A stretch of DNA of 64,000 nt, taken from positions 42,153,995 to 42,217,994 of the forward strand of contig CM069592.1 in the NCBI GenBank assembly GCA_035771175.1, in the 5' to 3' direction. Positions 48,706-60,203 of the stretch are shown piece after piece. The stretch is from Paratinospora sagittata. Its lineage: Eukaryota > Streptophyta > Magnoliopsida > Ranunculales > Menispermaceae. Positions within the stretch are counted from its first letter, which is position 1. Every line of letters begins with the position of its first letter. The notes beneath the pieces are model-generated. The model made no database searches and was not told the DNA's origin. It saw only the letters and a program-made list of their open reading frames with translations. Made by a program: the position numbers and the translations under genes.

Positions 48706-49140
48706 GCGATATTTCTTTCTTTAAGGGACTTACGCTATAAAAGTATTTAGCTCGGTAAAATGTCTAGTGAACGTATTTATTTATCTTTTAACGTTATCGT
48801 AACTCGAACCCTGAAAAATAAACCTCAAGAATATTTGACCACAGTGCCAATGGGTCGGTTGGCTCATTGTTGAATATGTTGAGAACCCAAAGTGGGATTG
48901 GGGGTTTGCAACAAGTGACGCATTAGACAATGCGATATTTCTTTTTTTAAGGGACTTACGCTATAAAAGTATTTAGCTCGGTAGAATGTTAGTGAACGTA
49001 TTTATTTATCTCTCAACGTTATCGTAACTCGAACCCTGAAAAATAAACCTCGAGAATACTTGACTACAGTGCCAATGGGTCAGTTGGCTCATTGTTGAAT
49101 ATGTTGAAAACCCAAAGTGGGACGCATTAGACAAAGTGAG
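48706..49140. repeat. Tandem duplication, period 226 bp
   Basis: GCGATATTTCTTT at 48706 starts a block repeated at 48932. Both copies contain GGGACTTACGCTATAAAAGT, AACGTATTTATTTATC, CGTTATCGTAACTCGAACCC and CCAATGGGTC.GTTGGCTCAT. The second copy lacks ~18 bases near its end. The copies differ by only a few bases, so the duplication is recent. Confidence 0.92.
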
Positions 49141-50575
49141 GAAGTCCACTATCACCACCTTTCAACTCACGTGATGACATGCTAGCTAGCTTCTTATTAC
49201 ATTAACAATGAATTTGAATGAAACCTAGGAATATGCAAATGGGCCGAATCAGTATCAGAATATATAAAAGACAAAGATTTGGTTTCAATCATGATTTATG
49301 TTCTTATAGTTTGGAACATGCCCCCTTCCTTTTCACCGGTGTGAATGCCCTTCACATCATCCACAATATTATGATTTGAATTTGAAGAATTTTATGCATA
49401 AATGCAAAGTGTGAAAAGGAAATAATTAAAATATGTTGGTCAAATTAACACAATTACATTATATATTGATTCATATAATACATACATATATGCACTTATT
49501 TATACAAGTCACATTAGGATAAATAATTCAATAAATCATATCTTCTTAAAAAATAGATTCTCTTGTAACTAAAAGATTTGAGCATATTTGACTTATACAC
49601 ACAACTCGTATAGTTAGATGCCTTAGGCCTAAATATACATTTTTTATATTTAACTGAAACATTCTTATTCAGTTAAATTTATAAAAAAAAAAAGAAAAAG
49701 AAAATACAAATATAGGACCTTCCCTTTATTTTATTTACATTAATCCTTCTTTCTTCATCATTGAAATCTTAATAAGTAATACATTTTACTACACACAATA
49801 ATTAATATAGTTTAAATATTTATTATTTTACTATTTTATTCTCTCAGTTTTTATCCTTTTTTTCTCATCATGCACATCACACTTTCGACTATCCCAAGCT
49901 AGCAGCTAGATACACTTAAAATATTAGTAGCCGGATTCTTCAAATCAATAAATATCTCTATAGGTAATTAAGAGAATATTGGTTATAATGATCAAATTCA
50001 AACACGTGCATATATTACCTTATCTTCAATATTAATTGCACATAGAACTCCATGGCTTATGTCTCATCAAATTTAGATTAAAAACGGGAGAAATGCCGTA
50101 GAAAGAAAACTGATTGATAATTTATAAAGGTTCTTTAGACATAGAAGAGAGTTAGGACCACAATCAAGTGGTCAGTATAATGCAATTCACATGTGAGTTT
50201 CAATTTTTTCTTTCTCGCACAAGAAACTTGTTCCTACTAATTATAAGAAAACGACCATTTATATATATACACATCATACACGATGAAATAAACATGTATT
50301 ATCACATCTCATATCGACGGTATGATGGACACCTTATACCGAATGTATCTCAGTTATTATATACCACATAATATTGTCATATTCTAGTATACAACACACT
50401 ATAATACTTAATATTCTCAGAATTATATGATCATACTATTCACTCATAAAGATGGGAAAAAAACTATCTTTTATATATATCGTGACCTTATTATGGTAGT
50501 TGGGTACGACGAGACCTAAATGCCCTTTGAATAATAGAATGAAAAATCTATTGTGAGAAAAAATAGGAGGGGGGG
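49141..50575. other. AT-rich intergenic DNA
   Basis: No convincing frame, hairpin RNA or repeat unit was found. Confidence 0.5.
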
Positions 50576-52080
50576 CGAGAGGCACGTGGAATTGAATGAG
50601 CTATATTAAATTAATGTGGAATATGCAATGGCTTCCGTGCGGGGGATAAGCAACTCCGTCGGTGCAGGGTTCGTGGTGCGACTCGATATATACTTAAGAG
50701 ACACCTGGCGGGACCCACAGATGTTGCCCTGTTAAGCAGACAATCACCGATGCTTTTTGCGCTGATGTGGGCCCGTTCCTGCTCCCGAGCTACAGACAAG
50801 CTAGTTCCCGCAACACGGACCCTTGACCACACCCATCCTGACACCTCACCTGCAGACCACAAATCATGTTTCTCTCTCTCTCTCTTTCTCTCGTAGCTTA
50901 ACCGTGGTTAACTTATCTTTAATTCCAGATTTAATTATTTTATAGCACGGACTTTATACCCTGATTAAACTATAATTAAAAGTTCAATACCATCGGACTT
51001 CAAGTTCGAGAGACATGAAGGCACATCAGGCGTCAGACAGAAGAAACACGTGGCAGATTCAGAATTATTAAGCGCCTTTATTATTATTATTTTTTATTTT
51101 GGGAGTTGTTTCTGAAATCATCACGCAGGTCGCGTGGCTATCGTCAGGTGGTAAGGTGCCTTACGGCATGGCGAACCAACTGTACACAAATGGCAACACC
51201 TCACTATGGCCCTGTTTGAGCTCCTTCATTTCTAATAATTATTCAAATTTATTTATTTTAAAATATATAAATATATTTAACATAAATAGAGTTAAGTCCG
51301 GTTAGAAATAACTTTCTTTAAAATATTTTTAAAGTATTTAAAATAAAAAAAAATATTTAAAAGTATTCTTTTAACAAAATTATAATAAAAATAATAATTT
51401 TATAATTTTAGAAGCAGTGGGACAGGGACAAAATCCGCTTTCTTAAAAGAACTTTTGGAAAAAAATCCTTTTAAAAAATTTCTCTCAAGCAAAGCCTTAC
51501 AGTTACTTTAATATATTAATATTGAATAATATTTTGATGATGAAGTCGCATTAGATTTTTTACGTTTTTTAGTTTTTTATTTGTTTATAAAATAAGGAAA
51601 GGTGGCACGTGCTGTCACTGCTCTCGCCCGCCAATCATATTTTAATGATCAGTTATATTCGGATAAAGATAAGGGTTTAGTTTATTTGGGCGGTAGTGGC
51701 GTAGTGGGCCCAATAAGGCGCATCACGCCACGTAGCACTTAGAGATTATTTATTAAGTCGGGGTCGGACCGGGTTGAAGAGGGGTTCCGGTTCAAACCGA
51801 CCAAAAAGTATAATATTTGAGTTAAAATAAAGACAAGAATGACTCGATAGTTTGGTTTTAGAGTCAAATAATTACCAGACACATACGCAGCACCGAAGAG
51901 CAATTGAGGGGCATTTTAATTAGAAGTCAATTTAAGGGCAAAAAGAAAAGATTTGAGGTTAAAAGCGGTCCCCAGGCAATGCCACGTGTTGGAGAATTGA
52001 AGTGAGAAAGAATTTTTGATTTAGTGCACCAACTGGTTAATAACCTGTTTAAGCCCGGTCCACACACCACGTGGAATGAA
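50576..52080. promoter_or_regulatory. GC-richer, promoter-like tract with five CACGTG motifs, no gene found
   Basis: CACGTG at 50583, 51047, 51606, 51983 and 52068, plus a CCACGTAG at about 51729. GC-rich islands lie at 50630-50860 and 51600-51780 in otherwise AT-rich DNA. An 83-codon minus-strand frame at 50611-50862 has no recognisable domain. The tract may be a promoter of an unannotated or non-coding transcript, a conserved regulatory region, or TE-derived. Confidence 0.35.
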
Positions 52081-52671
52081 GTACATGGTGATGACATGTG
52101 GTAAAGTCAACATTTTAAAGTCTTTTGGTCAAAGAAGCTTTGGCTGATTGCGACAATAATAAAAGATTAAATAGGGGTCATAGTCAACCATTTATCCTAA
52201 TTTTTATCGAGAGCCACCAATATATATAATTATCATGGACATAAATTAACTGATTATTTATATTTTCAATGGATAATACACGGTTTGATGTAGGAAAGAG
52301 TCATTTTTTATTTTGTAATATTTAGAATGTATCATTATATTATTATATATTTATACTAGCAATTCATGTGGAAAGAATTAACAAATAGAATTTTAGAATT
52401 GCCTGATGATGCTTTATTACCAGTTTCTTGTCTGAACACTAACTCCCAACAGTAGACAGCACTAGTTACAACAGTACAAATCGTTTTCACAATAAGAATT
52501 AAGTCTTTGTTCAATGGACCTAAGACCAGTTAAACTAAGAATTACGTAGAGGGGGAAAGATTTTAATACATGTTTTTTATATATAACACCTTAGACCATT
52601 TTAACTTTTAATAGAAGTGATAGAAAGGGCAATCTATAAAATACAATTCAACTAAGCTTTTTTTTTTTAAC

Positions 52672-53149
52672 TACAATAAAACATCTTTATAGTAATACTT
52701 TATAAAAAAATAATTTCTACATAATTGTAAATAAATTCCGTTCTAACTTAGGCCTGTTATAAATAGGAATAATTTTTATATTGTAATAAATTTTAATTTT
52801 TCTATGTCTCATATTAAAAAAACTTATTTCTACACAGTAATAATTAACTATATATTGTAAAAAATATATTACATTAAAAGTTTAAGATGAATAAAATATT
52901 TATTTAAAATTGTTTGGGACAATGATTTAATCTTTAGAGTTGTTACAACGTTTTTGAGCTTGTGGGTACGTAGTAACTCGTCAGCATAACACCTTCTTGT
53001 TAAAGCCAAAACATTTTTAACTTCTTAAATATAGTTTTTTGAACTATACCATTTTTCCTAAGTATAACTCTTTTAAGTTATAACCTCCTCATAGTAATAA
53101 ATTTAACTTGGTGTCCCAATAATATAACTATAGAGAGGTTTTATTATAC
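52672..53149. mobile_element. MITE-like element with AATAAAAC ends (~478 bp)
   Basis: The left end TACAATAAAACATCTTTATA and the reverse complement of the right end TATAATAAAACCTCTCTATA match at most positions, and the interior is AT-rich and non-coding. This end sequence is common in eudicot intergenic MITEs. The target duplication is unclear because the flanks are AT-rich. Confidence 0.6.
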
Positions 53150-53264
53150 ATTGAGTCATTTACACAAATTGACATCTCCACCCTACTCGAATAAGGGTTT
53201 AGTTGACTCTAAAATTAAGGAATGTCTTAGCTTTTCACGTAGTTTAATGTAGATTTATATTATA

Positions 53265-53475
53265 CCAAAGATGCGTTGGTCAAGTCGTTGAGCAAATGGA
53301 CAAGTAACTGAGAGGTTATGAGTTTGAGCCTCATCAATTTATGACCCTTTCAACGTATGAGCCTGACACAAAAAAAATTTGGAATTTCAAGGGGTACCCC
53401 TTTGGGGGTTAAAGACTTGTATCTCTTGAGATTAGTTTGTGCGCAAGCTGACCCAAATAATTAAGTTTCAAAAAA
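53265..53475 (+). mobile_element. SINE-like or tRNA-derived fragment
   Basis: GATGCGTTGGTCAAGTCGTTG followed by GAGGTTATGAGTTTGAGCC gives A/B-box-like motifs with SINE spacing, and the segment ends in an A-rich run near 53465. Not clearly related to copies 1-3. Confidence 0.35.
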
Positions 53476-54104
53476 AATATAAATTTATATTATAATTAAT
53501 CAAATAAAGTTTTATGTTACATGTCAACTATATTAAATTTTTTAATTAGTTTATATGTAATAATATTAATCCCCACTTTAGCATTTCTTCTTTGGTCATG
53601 ATGTTAGATTTTACTTGAGAATACGTGATATTCGTCTATTCAACTTGAGAGTATAAAAGGAGAAAAATATTAATTAGACCTCATACCTTAGCATTAACGA
53701 CTTTCAAAATAGTTTAACCTCTAGCTCTTTATTTTATGATATAAATGCCACTTGCATGCACATCGTTTCAAATTCAATGGAGAAAATATTGGTGTCTGTC
53801 CCTCTATTCCTCGGCTAAGTTCATGAACCCGAAGTTTCACGTTTGCGATTTATCCGCAGGTCGGTTTTAACTTGTATGTGGGTAGTTGACACGATCCACC
53901 GATTTTCAACAAGCCACCGTAAAGTTTTGTTTTTTTGTTTTTTTTGTTTTTTTCTTGTGAAAGAGCTAGCGTAAAATCTAACACTATACTAGTTCCCATA
54001 ACTAATTAATGATTCGCGCTATTTATTCGAATCTTCATTCCAAATAACTTACTTGTTAAAATTATTAATATATTGGTACAATAATTGATCAAACACTAAT
54101 AGAC

Positions 54105-54700
54105 GATAAGATGGAGGGGACACGCTGAGCTAGAACCGCTTAGGTGATGACTTGGTTGCCCGAGACCTTTGAGCGGAAAGGAAAAAAAAGAGAAAGAATA
54201 AGCTATCGTAAGAAATACCGGTGTAGTGTCACTTAAAGACCCTCTGATATCTAAGCTAGTTCAGAGCTCCGTAAAGTATTAATCACACTGATTGGGTTAT
54301 CAATTACGTACCTCATTAATGAAGAGCCAAGGGATATTTATAGTAGTCAGGATCTTTGCCCCTGATTGGCGTGTCGTCGTATTTTTAGTGTAAAATTCTA
54401 AATTTGTACGCAGTGAATCTCGTGTGATTCTTATCCGTGTCAAATAATAACTTCATTAGTTAACTCGGTATGTCAAGCTGATGGTCTATCGTTGTATACG
54501 AGTTCGTGTTTGTGTTGATAGATTGATACCTGCTTGGTCGTATGAGTTAGCGTCAATGTCGCTGAAAAGCCTACTGCCATTTCAACAGGTTAGTATTTGT
54601 CAATAAGAGGTTGGTATCTAGCTCCGCCACGTTGACGTCATCACTCGGTGGCCGGTCTGGCTGATGTGGTATACAACTCGGTACACCAAGAAATGAATCC
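54105..54700. mobile_element. Possible TE remnant, GC-richer than surroundings
   Basis: Runs from about GGAGGGGACACGCTGAGC to GTATACAACTCGGTACACC, with TACCGGTGTAGTGTCACTT and AGAGCTCCGTAAAGTATTAA inside. No coding frame of note. The composition break suggests an inserted non-coding element, but I could not find paired ends. Confidence 0.3.
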
Positions 54701-57700
54701 AACAATTAATAATCGATTAATTATGTCCATGATCTGGTGATAGACTAGTTAGATATAAAATGAGAAATGCAGAGGATAAATAAGTAGCAAATGAAGAATA
54801 TGCAGCTCTCGTAGGTTAGTTTGAACGTAAGTTCATGCATGTACTTACTAAAGAATTAATCAATTTAGTTAGTTAATTATACACTTAAACTGTCTAATAA
54901 TTATATATGTTGATCAGGTAGTCACTGAGACCAATGATAGAGAGAAAAAAGAATACATTGGAGAATTGTGAAATTAAATTAACCATCAGTAAATATAGGT
55001 GCTTTGTATTATATTAAATATATACATTATTTTGGCGATAACTATATACATCATTATTTTATAGAATTCAATGGGAAAAAAGTATATATATCTAAAATTA
55101 TTCGACTCAACTTAATAAGTTTTTTCTAAAGAAAAATATTTTTATATTTATTAGATGTTAATGTCCTTTTTTGATACTGACATCTGATTATTTTAAATAT
55201 TTTAAAAATATACGTGTATTGCATAATATTTTTTAATATATTTAAATATTCAAAATATTTAAAAGAATTAAATGCTAGCGTCGGTATTCAGCGTATATCA
55301 TTACTCAGCATATGAATTGGCTAATAAAATTTAATTGTGTAAAACTTAACAAGGCCAAAAGGAAAAATCTACATGAATTCAGAAAAGAATCATCAAAATC
55401 AACAAGCAAAATTAGGCACGACAATTAGGCACCTTAATTAATAATCTTAGTTAAGTCTCTCTAATAAATTAGTTAATTACAGCGTGTAATGTACGGTAGG
55501 TTGTCAAAGAAAGATGAATGGACGTTTTCATTTTCCGTTCCGTTCATACTCGGTCAAGGTATTGATATTGACCAAGTTAGTCAAATTGAAATCCCCCCGT
55601 AATCATCTAAATTCATTGAATCCTTAAAAAAAAAACGAGAGAAAAATTTAAAAAAGAAATGTCTTGCAACCAGTCTGCGTGCACCACGTGTCAAACGCAT
55701 GAAACGGGCATTGTTGCCCCCCCTCCAGCAACAATTCAAATGCGGAAACTTGAAAGAGTTAAAATAAAAAATATATATATATATATATTAATGTTAGTGT
55801 TAATTAATGGTGAGATTAAAATAAAATTAATGGGTAGAATATATATTAATGTTAGTGTTAATTAATTATGAGATAAAATAAAATTAATGGGAAGAAGAAA
55901 GGAGTGTTGGGTCGGTTGGTAAATTAGGGAGTGATAGAACCGACAACACACAAATGTCGGGGGGAGCTTGAGAAGACGTTTTTAATTAATTAATATAAAG
56001 CTTTGATAATTAATACGCATGTCTGGTGCAATTAATTAAGTACTTAATTAATCCTAAACAAGCCTTTAATAACAAAAAGAGTGCATAAACCTCATAGACA
56101 AAGGCCTATGATAAAAGAACATAACTCTTCTAATAAAAAGTATATAAGATGTAGACAAGATGCAGCTATAAACTCAACAAAATCATAGAAAATCAACAAC
56201 TATGAATGCTCCACTCTTCACTTAAAAAAGGGTAAAGGTTCAGATATAAGAGCAAATGCTTATTAGCTAAAAAAAAAGGTTACATGGACAATGATTAAAC
56301 CTTGTGATTAGACTGTATTTAGTGGGTGATGCAAAAATTCAACATACATAACTAATTTAAGTTTTATGCTGGCTATCAACTATCTAACACAATCTTTATC
56401 CTTCGCTAAAATTTTGGACCAAACGCATTGCAAAAAAAAAAAAGGACCGGAAGGAGTTATGTAAAAACTATAACAAAATGTAAAATAAAATTTTAAAAAA
56501 TAAGTTATTTTTTTTTTAAGTAGAATCTTTAAAATCTATTGTGTCTTGATAATTATGTCCAAATGATAAACGATGATGGTGCTTCTTCTTCTTCTTCTTT
56601 TGTTTTTTTAATAGATTTTGCCAATTTAGCCTCCTTTTCTTCTTCCCATTTTGAATATAGGTTTATATTATGGTAAAGATTCTGAAAATAACTATAAAGA
56701 CATGAATCATTAGATATATCTCATCAGATATACATGTCTTTTGAATTCCCAAACTTATGGGCTTGGAATGAAGTCTAATCAATCACCAATTAATTGGGAA
56801 AGACCTCACCAAGAGTTGTGGAGGAGCTGTTGCCTTTCACTTTGAATGGAAGAATAGCATTTCAAGTAAAATGACAACTAGGTTTAGGCTGGCTTTGGAG
56901 CAATTAAGATTGCACTAAGTGACTTAAGGTTTGGCCATTATCAGTGTCTTCTTTGGATTTTTTGTATTTTTATCATTCAATGCTAGTTTGTTAACCATAA
57001 GGTTTTACCATTTTTTTTAAAAAAGAAAGCCTAATCATTGTGTATTTTGTTATTTGTAAGATCTAATTAATAATTTACAAGTACTATAATATTTTTAGAA
57101 ATAGGAATATAATTACTTCTGATAATAATAATTAACATAAGGAATGCCCATGATTGAATTACCTTTTTTTTTTTTGTCCCAAAATATTGTGACATGCACT
57201 TGGATATATAGTTTCTATATATTCATGATCTTGGACATCATTTTAAGGGGAGTGACTCATAGAGGCCATAACTTGTGAAACCAGACTGTTAGAGTATCAT
57301 CTAACATAGATTTTAAAATTATACTCTCAATGATGTGGTAAGTAAGTGAGAGGATAGTTATTTTGAATTATTACTCATTTTATCACTACTTAAGTTAACT
57401 TGTAAAACATAATGCTTGAGAGAAATTATTGTCTCTTAATAAAGTCAACAAAGACTCACCTTAAGAAGTAATGACCTGAGTTTTTTTTATCTTCTATTTC
57501 TATGAAAATTGAGTCAGTATTCTACTTTTAAGTCTCTTGGCTCATGAGAATAGAGAAGCGCAAAGCGTTGAGTTAAGAGATTAATCAGACGAGGGTCTGG
57601 AGTCGCTAATTATTAAAAAATTAAAATTAAAAATAAAAATAAAAGTAAAAATAAAATAAAAATAATAATGGGTTTATGTATCTGTAGAGTGTGGAGTACA

Positions 57701-58552
57701 GAGTGTACAATGGATGATTGTGCAGAGGCAGAGACAAATGGTGGCCCAGCTTGCAGCTTGAGTTTTTGAGTTAGCTTTGTTTTGGGCTTTGTAATTTGCA
57801 GAGATATATACATATATATGGACCCGGGTACGTAATGAACAAGAATGCATGTGCTTCAAGGGCCAGTGGCCTGCCCATGCCTTGCTAAAAAGTTATCTTG
57901 TCAGTTGATATGCTTTGCTCAACCTCCAAGCCAAAGCCTCCACAATAGTACTCCACACACACTCACTCACTGTGGTTTATTAGTACTGTACGGTTCTGTG
58001 TCTGCAGCTTCTGCAACCATGTGCTCATCTCGCTGGAATATGATCAGATTTTAATGCAAAAGTATCCTTTTCTTTTTCAAAATGAAAAAGTAAATATTAT
58101 AATTTTGTAACGAGTAATTGTTTCAGTGAAAACGGTCTCACTTTCAAGGTTGTATATGATGGAAAAGGTTTACCCACCAACTTATAAGAAGGCTCTATTA
58201 ATTGACACTGAAACTTACCTTAATACTCGAGCTCATGTAACACAATAGTATTTTGTTCATTCTATTATGAGGCTTAGACGTGTAGTGTTTTTTTTATATC
58301 TTGAATGTGTCTAGTAAGATTTTTGAAGGGGCTTTCCGTGTTTCCTTCCTCAGTCCTTATCCCTTCTTCTGTCAAATTTCTATTCTTTCCTAGGGAATGG
58401 CCCATTGCTCACTCCATAAAAAGAAAAAAAGACAAGCAATCGTTTTACTCTCAGTCCTTTAAATGGATTCACTGATAAAAACAAAAGATGAAAGATTCAT
58501 AAAATTTATTATTATTTATTATTATAATAGTACGAGAAAAATTGACCGGCAA
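54701..58552. other. AT-rich intergenic DNA
   Basis: Contains a CACGTG at 55685, a (TA)n tract near 55770, a (CTT)n run at 56584 and poly-A/T tracts. The 57660-58050 stretch is less AT-rich and carries short frames on both strands (60-69 codons) without recognisable domains. No gene called. Confidence 0.45.
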
Positions 58553-58620
58553 TCCCATTGTAGGCTAGATGGTTAGGATATGTGACTTCGACGGCCCGGA
58601 ATCGAGTCCCGGGATTGGAA
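58553..58620 (+). pseudogene. tRNA-Glu-like pseudogene or SINE head
   Basis: TCCCATTGTAGGCTAGATGG followed by TTAGGATATGTGAC and GGCCCGGAATCGAGTCCCGG follows the plan of plant tRNA-Glu: the D-arm TAG.CTAG.TGGTTAGGATAT and T-arm CCCGG..TCGAGTCCCGG are clear. The anticodon arm is shortened by several bases and no Glu anticodon loop can be drawn, and the acceptor ends pair poorly. It is therefore not a functional tRNA. It is followed by AT-rich sequence without a clear SINE body. Confidence 0.6.
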
Positions 58621-59154
58621 TGTTATCACTTATCACTTTTTTATTTTCTTTTGTTTTTAATTAACACTCTTTACAAACATCAACATAATTACACGATTAT
58701 CTGTTTGTGATCACTTACTAATAATTGAAATCATCTTAATCAAATTCTTAAATACACATAAGTGATTGAATCAAATAGGTATAGATTCTAGGGTATAATT
58801 GCATCATTTTATAGGCCTCTTCCCAGTCAAAGATAAAATGAGAGAAAACAAATTAAGATGATTTGAACACACACAATAAAAATATTTAGATGCTCTAGTT
58901 ATAAAAAGTGATCTTTTAACAATTTACGGTAATAATAGAGATAAAGTTGGACCTAAAATAACATGCAAAAATAATTAAAAAAGATATAATTATTTATAGT
59001 TTAAATTTTGATTTAACCCTGGATAGTTTAATATAGAAGAAACAGATTCATGTAGCTGAACCGGGGTAGTCGAGAAAAAGGCTTCGTTAAAGTTGAGTAT
59101 TTTTTAAACCTTTTAATTGTAATAATAAAAAGATAATATTTACCAATAGGCGGT

Positions 59155-59252
59155 ACACCTTTGCCATGTTTGAGTTCAAGATGATTAGTTTTGCCCAAAG
59201 AGAAGGATGACACCTCTTGGGTGCCAAAAAACCGATAAAAAAAAAAAGACAA
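59155..59252 (+). mobile_element. SINE-like 3' end (copy 4, truncated)
   Basis: GTTTGAGTTCAAGATGATTA followed by GTTTTGCCCAAAGAGAAGGA, ATGACACCTC...GTGCC and a poly-A tail matches the 3' halves of the SINE-like elements at 47790-48005 and 13010-13235. The 5' part is absent or too diverged. Confidence 0.45.
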
Positions 59253-60203
59253 TATTCATTTATTTTGTTAGTGACTAAATGGACCCAAATATGAAATTGG
59301 AACTACCATATCTTCAGGAACAAATATGTCCAAGTCTCTTACTATTAGGGGACTAGCAAATAACAAAATCAAATTCATCAGGTTTTTTTTTTTTTTGATA
59401 ACAATTCATCAGGTTAAAAGGCTTGGAACCATCACTCTAAATTCACACCTCAAGAAGTAGGAGCCAAAGTTTTAGCTCACATTCCATCCCAACCAAAGAA
59501 GCCAATAGGGTCACAATCCCATAAATCCAGAAGGGTCACACTCCAATATTTATTTGGTGTGTTAGTAACAAAATTCGAAAATGCTTTGAAGAATTAGTGG
59601 GTGTTTCAAGGAGGTTAAATATCCTCTATCAAGAATCAAAAGATTTAAAAAAGAAAAAAAAGAAAGAAAGAACTCCTTTAGATTTGGCTTTATAAATTAA
59701 AATCATAAAATGCAAGCCTGTTTTCATTGATCCTGAGGCAGGAGTACATCATGAAATAATCAGAAATTTTACAAACAATATAGAACAAAGCTTTAATGTT
59801 TTATGTGCTCTTTTCCCCACTTTTTTTTGGGAAAAATTACGTCAATCAGGATTCAAATAAGAGATTCTGTGTGTATGATCTTAACCTTTCAGTTGATCGT
59901 ATTCTTCTAAATTGTTAGTATCTATATTCGCTTTATATACGTAGCCCATACCTCACAGCTATTATAACTTTTGGGTCATTTCTAACATAAATAAACAAAT
60001 AAAGCTGAATTGCTAGAAAACAGTTGAGAGATTATCAGCAAATATGTTTTCTTCTTGAGCCATCAAATTGCAGTGTCCATCCCTTCTCTTTGCTGCCACT
60101 TAGTTAAATAAAAACCAATATAAGAAAAACTCTTGGTGCAACCATAACTCACTTGAAGAATCTTCTTTGCTCAATGCCTTAGAAAGTTTTATTGCCCATG
60201 ACA
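59253..60203. other. Intergenic DNA and presumed 3' UTR of the PPR gene
   Basis: AT-rich; nothing beyond the likely 3' UTR of the downstream minus-strand PPR gene. Confidence 0.5.

Noticed and set aside
50611..50862. 83-codon minus-strand frame in the GC-rich island
   Set aside because: No recognisable motif, no splice or start context; kept only as part of an unexplained tract.
57613..58054. Short frames on both strands in a less AT-rich stretch
   Set aside because: No domain, no splice pattern, and I could not match any known microRNA or hairpin there.
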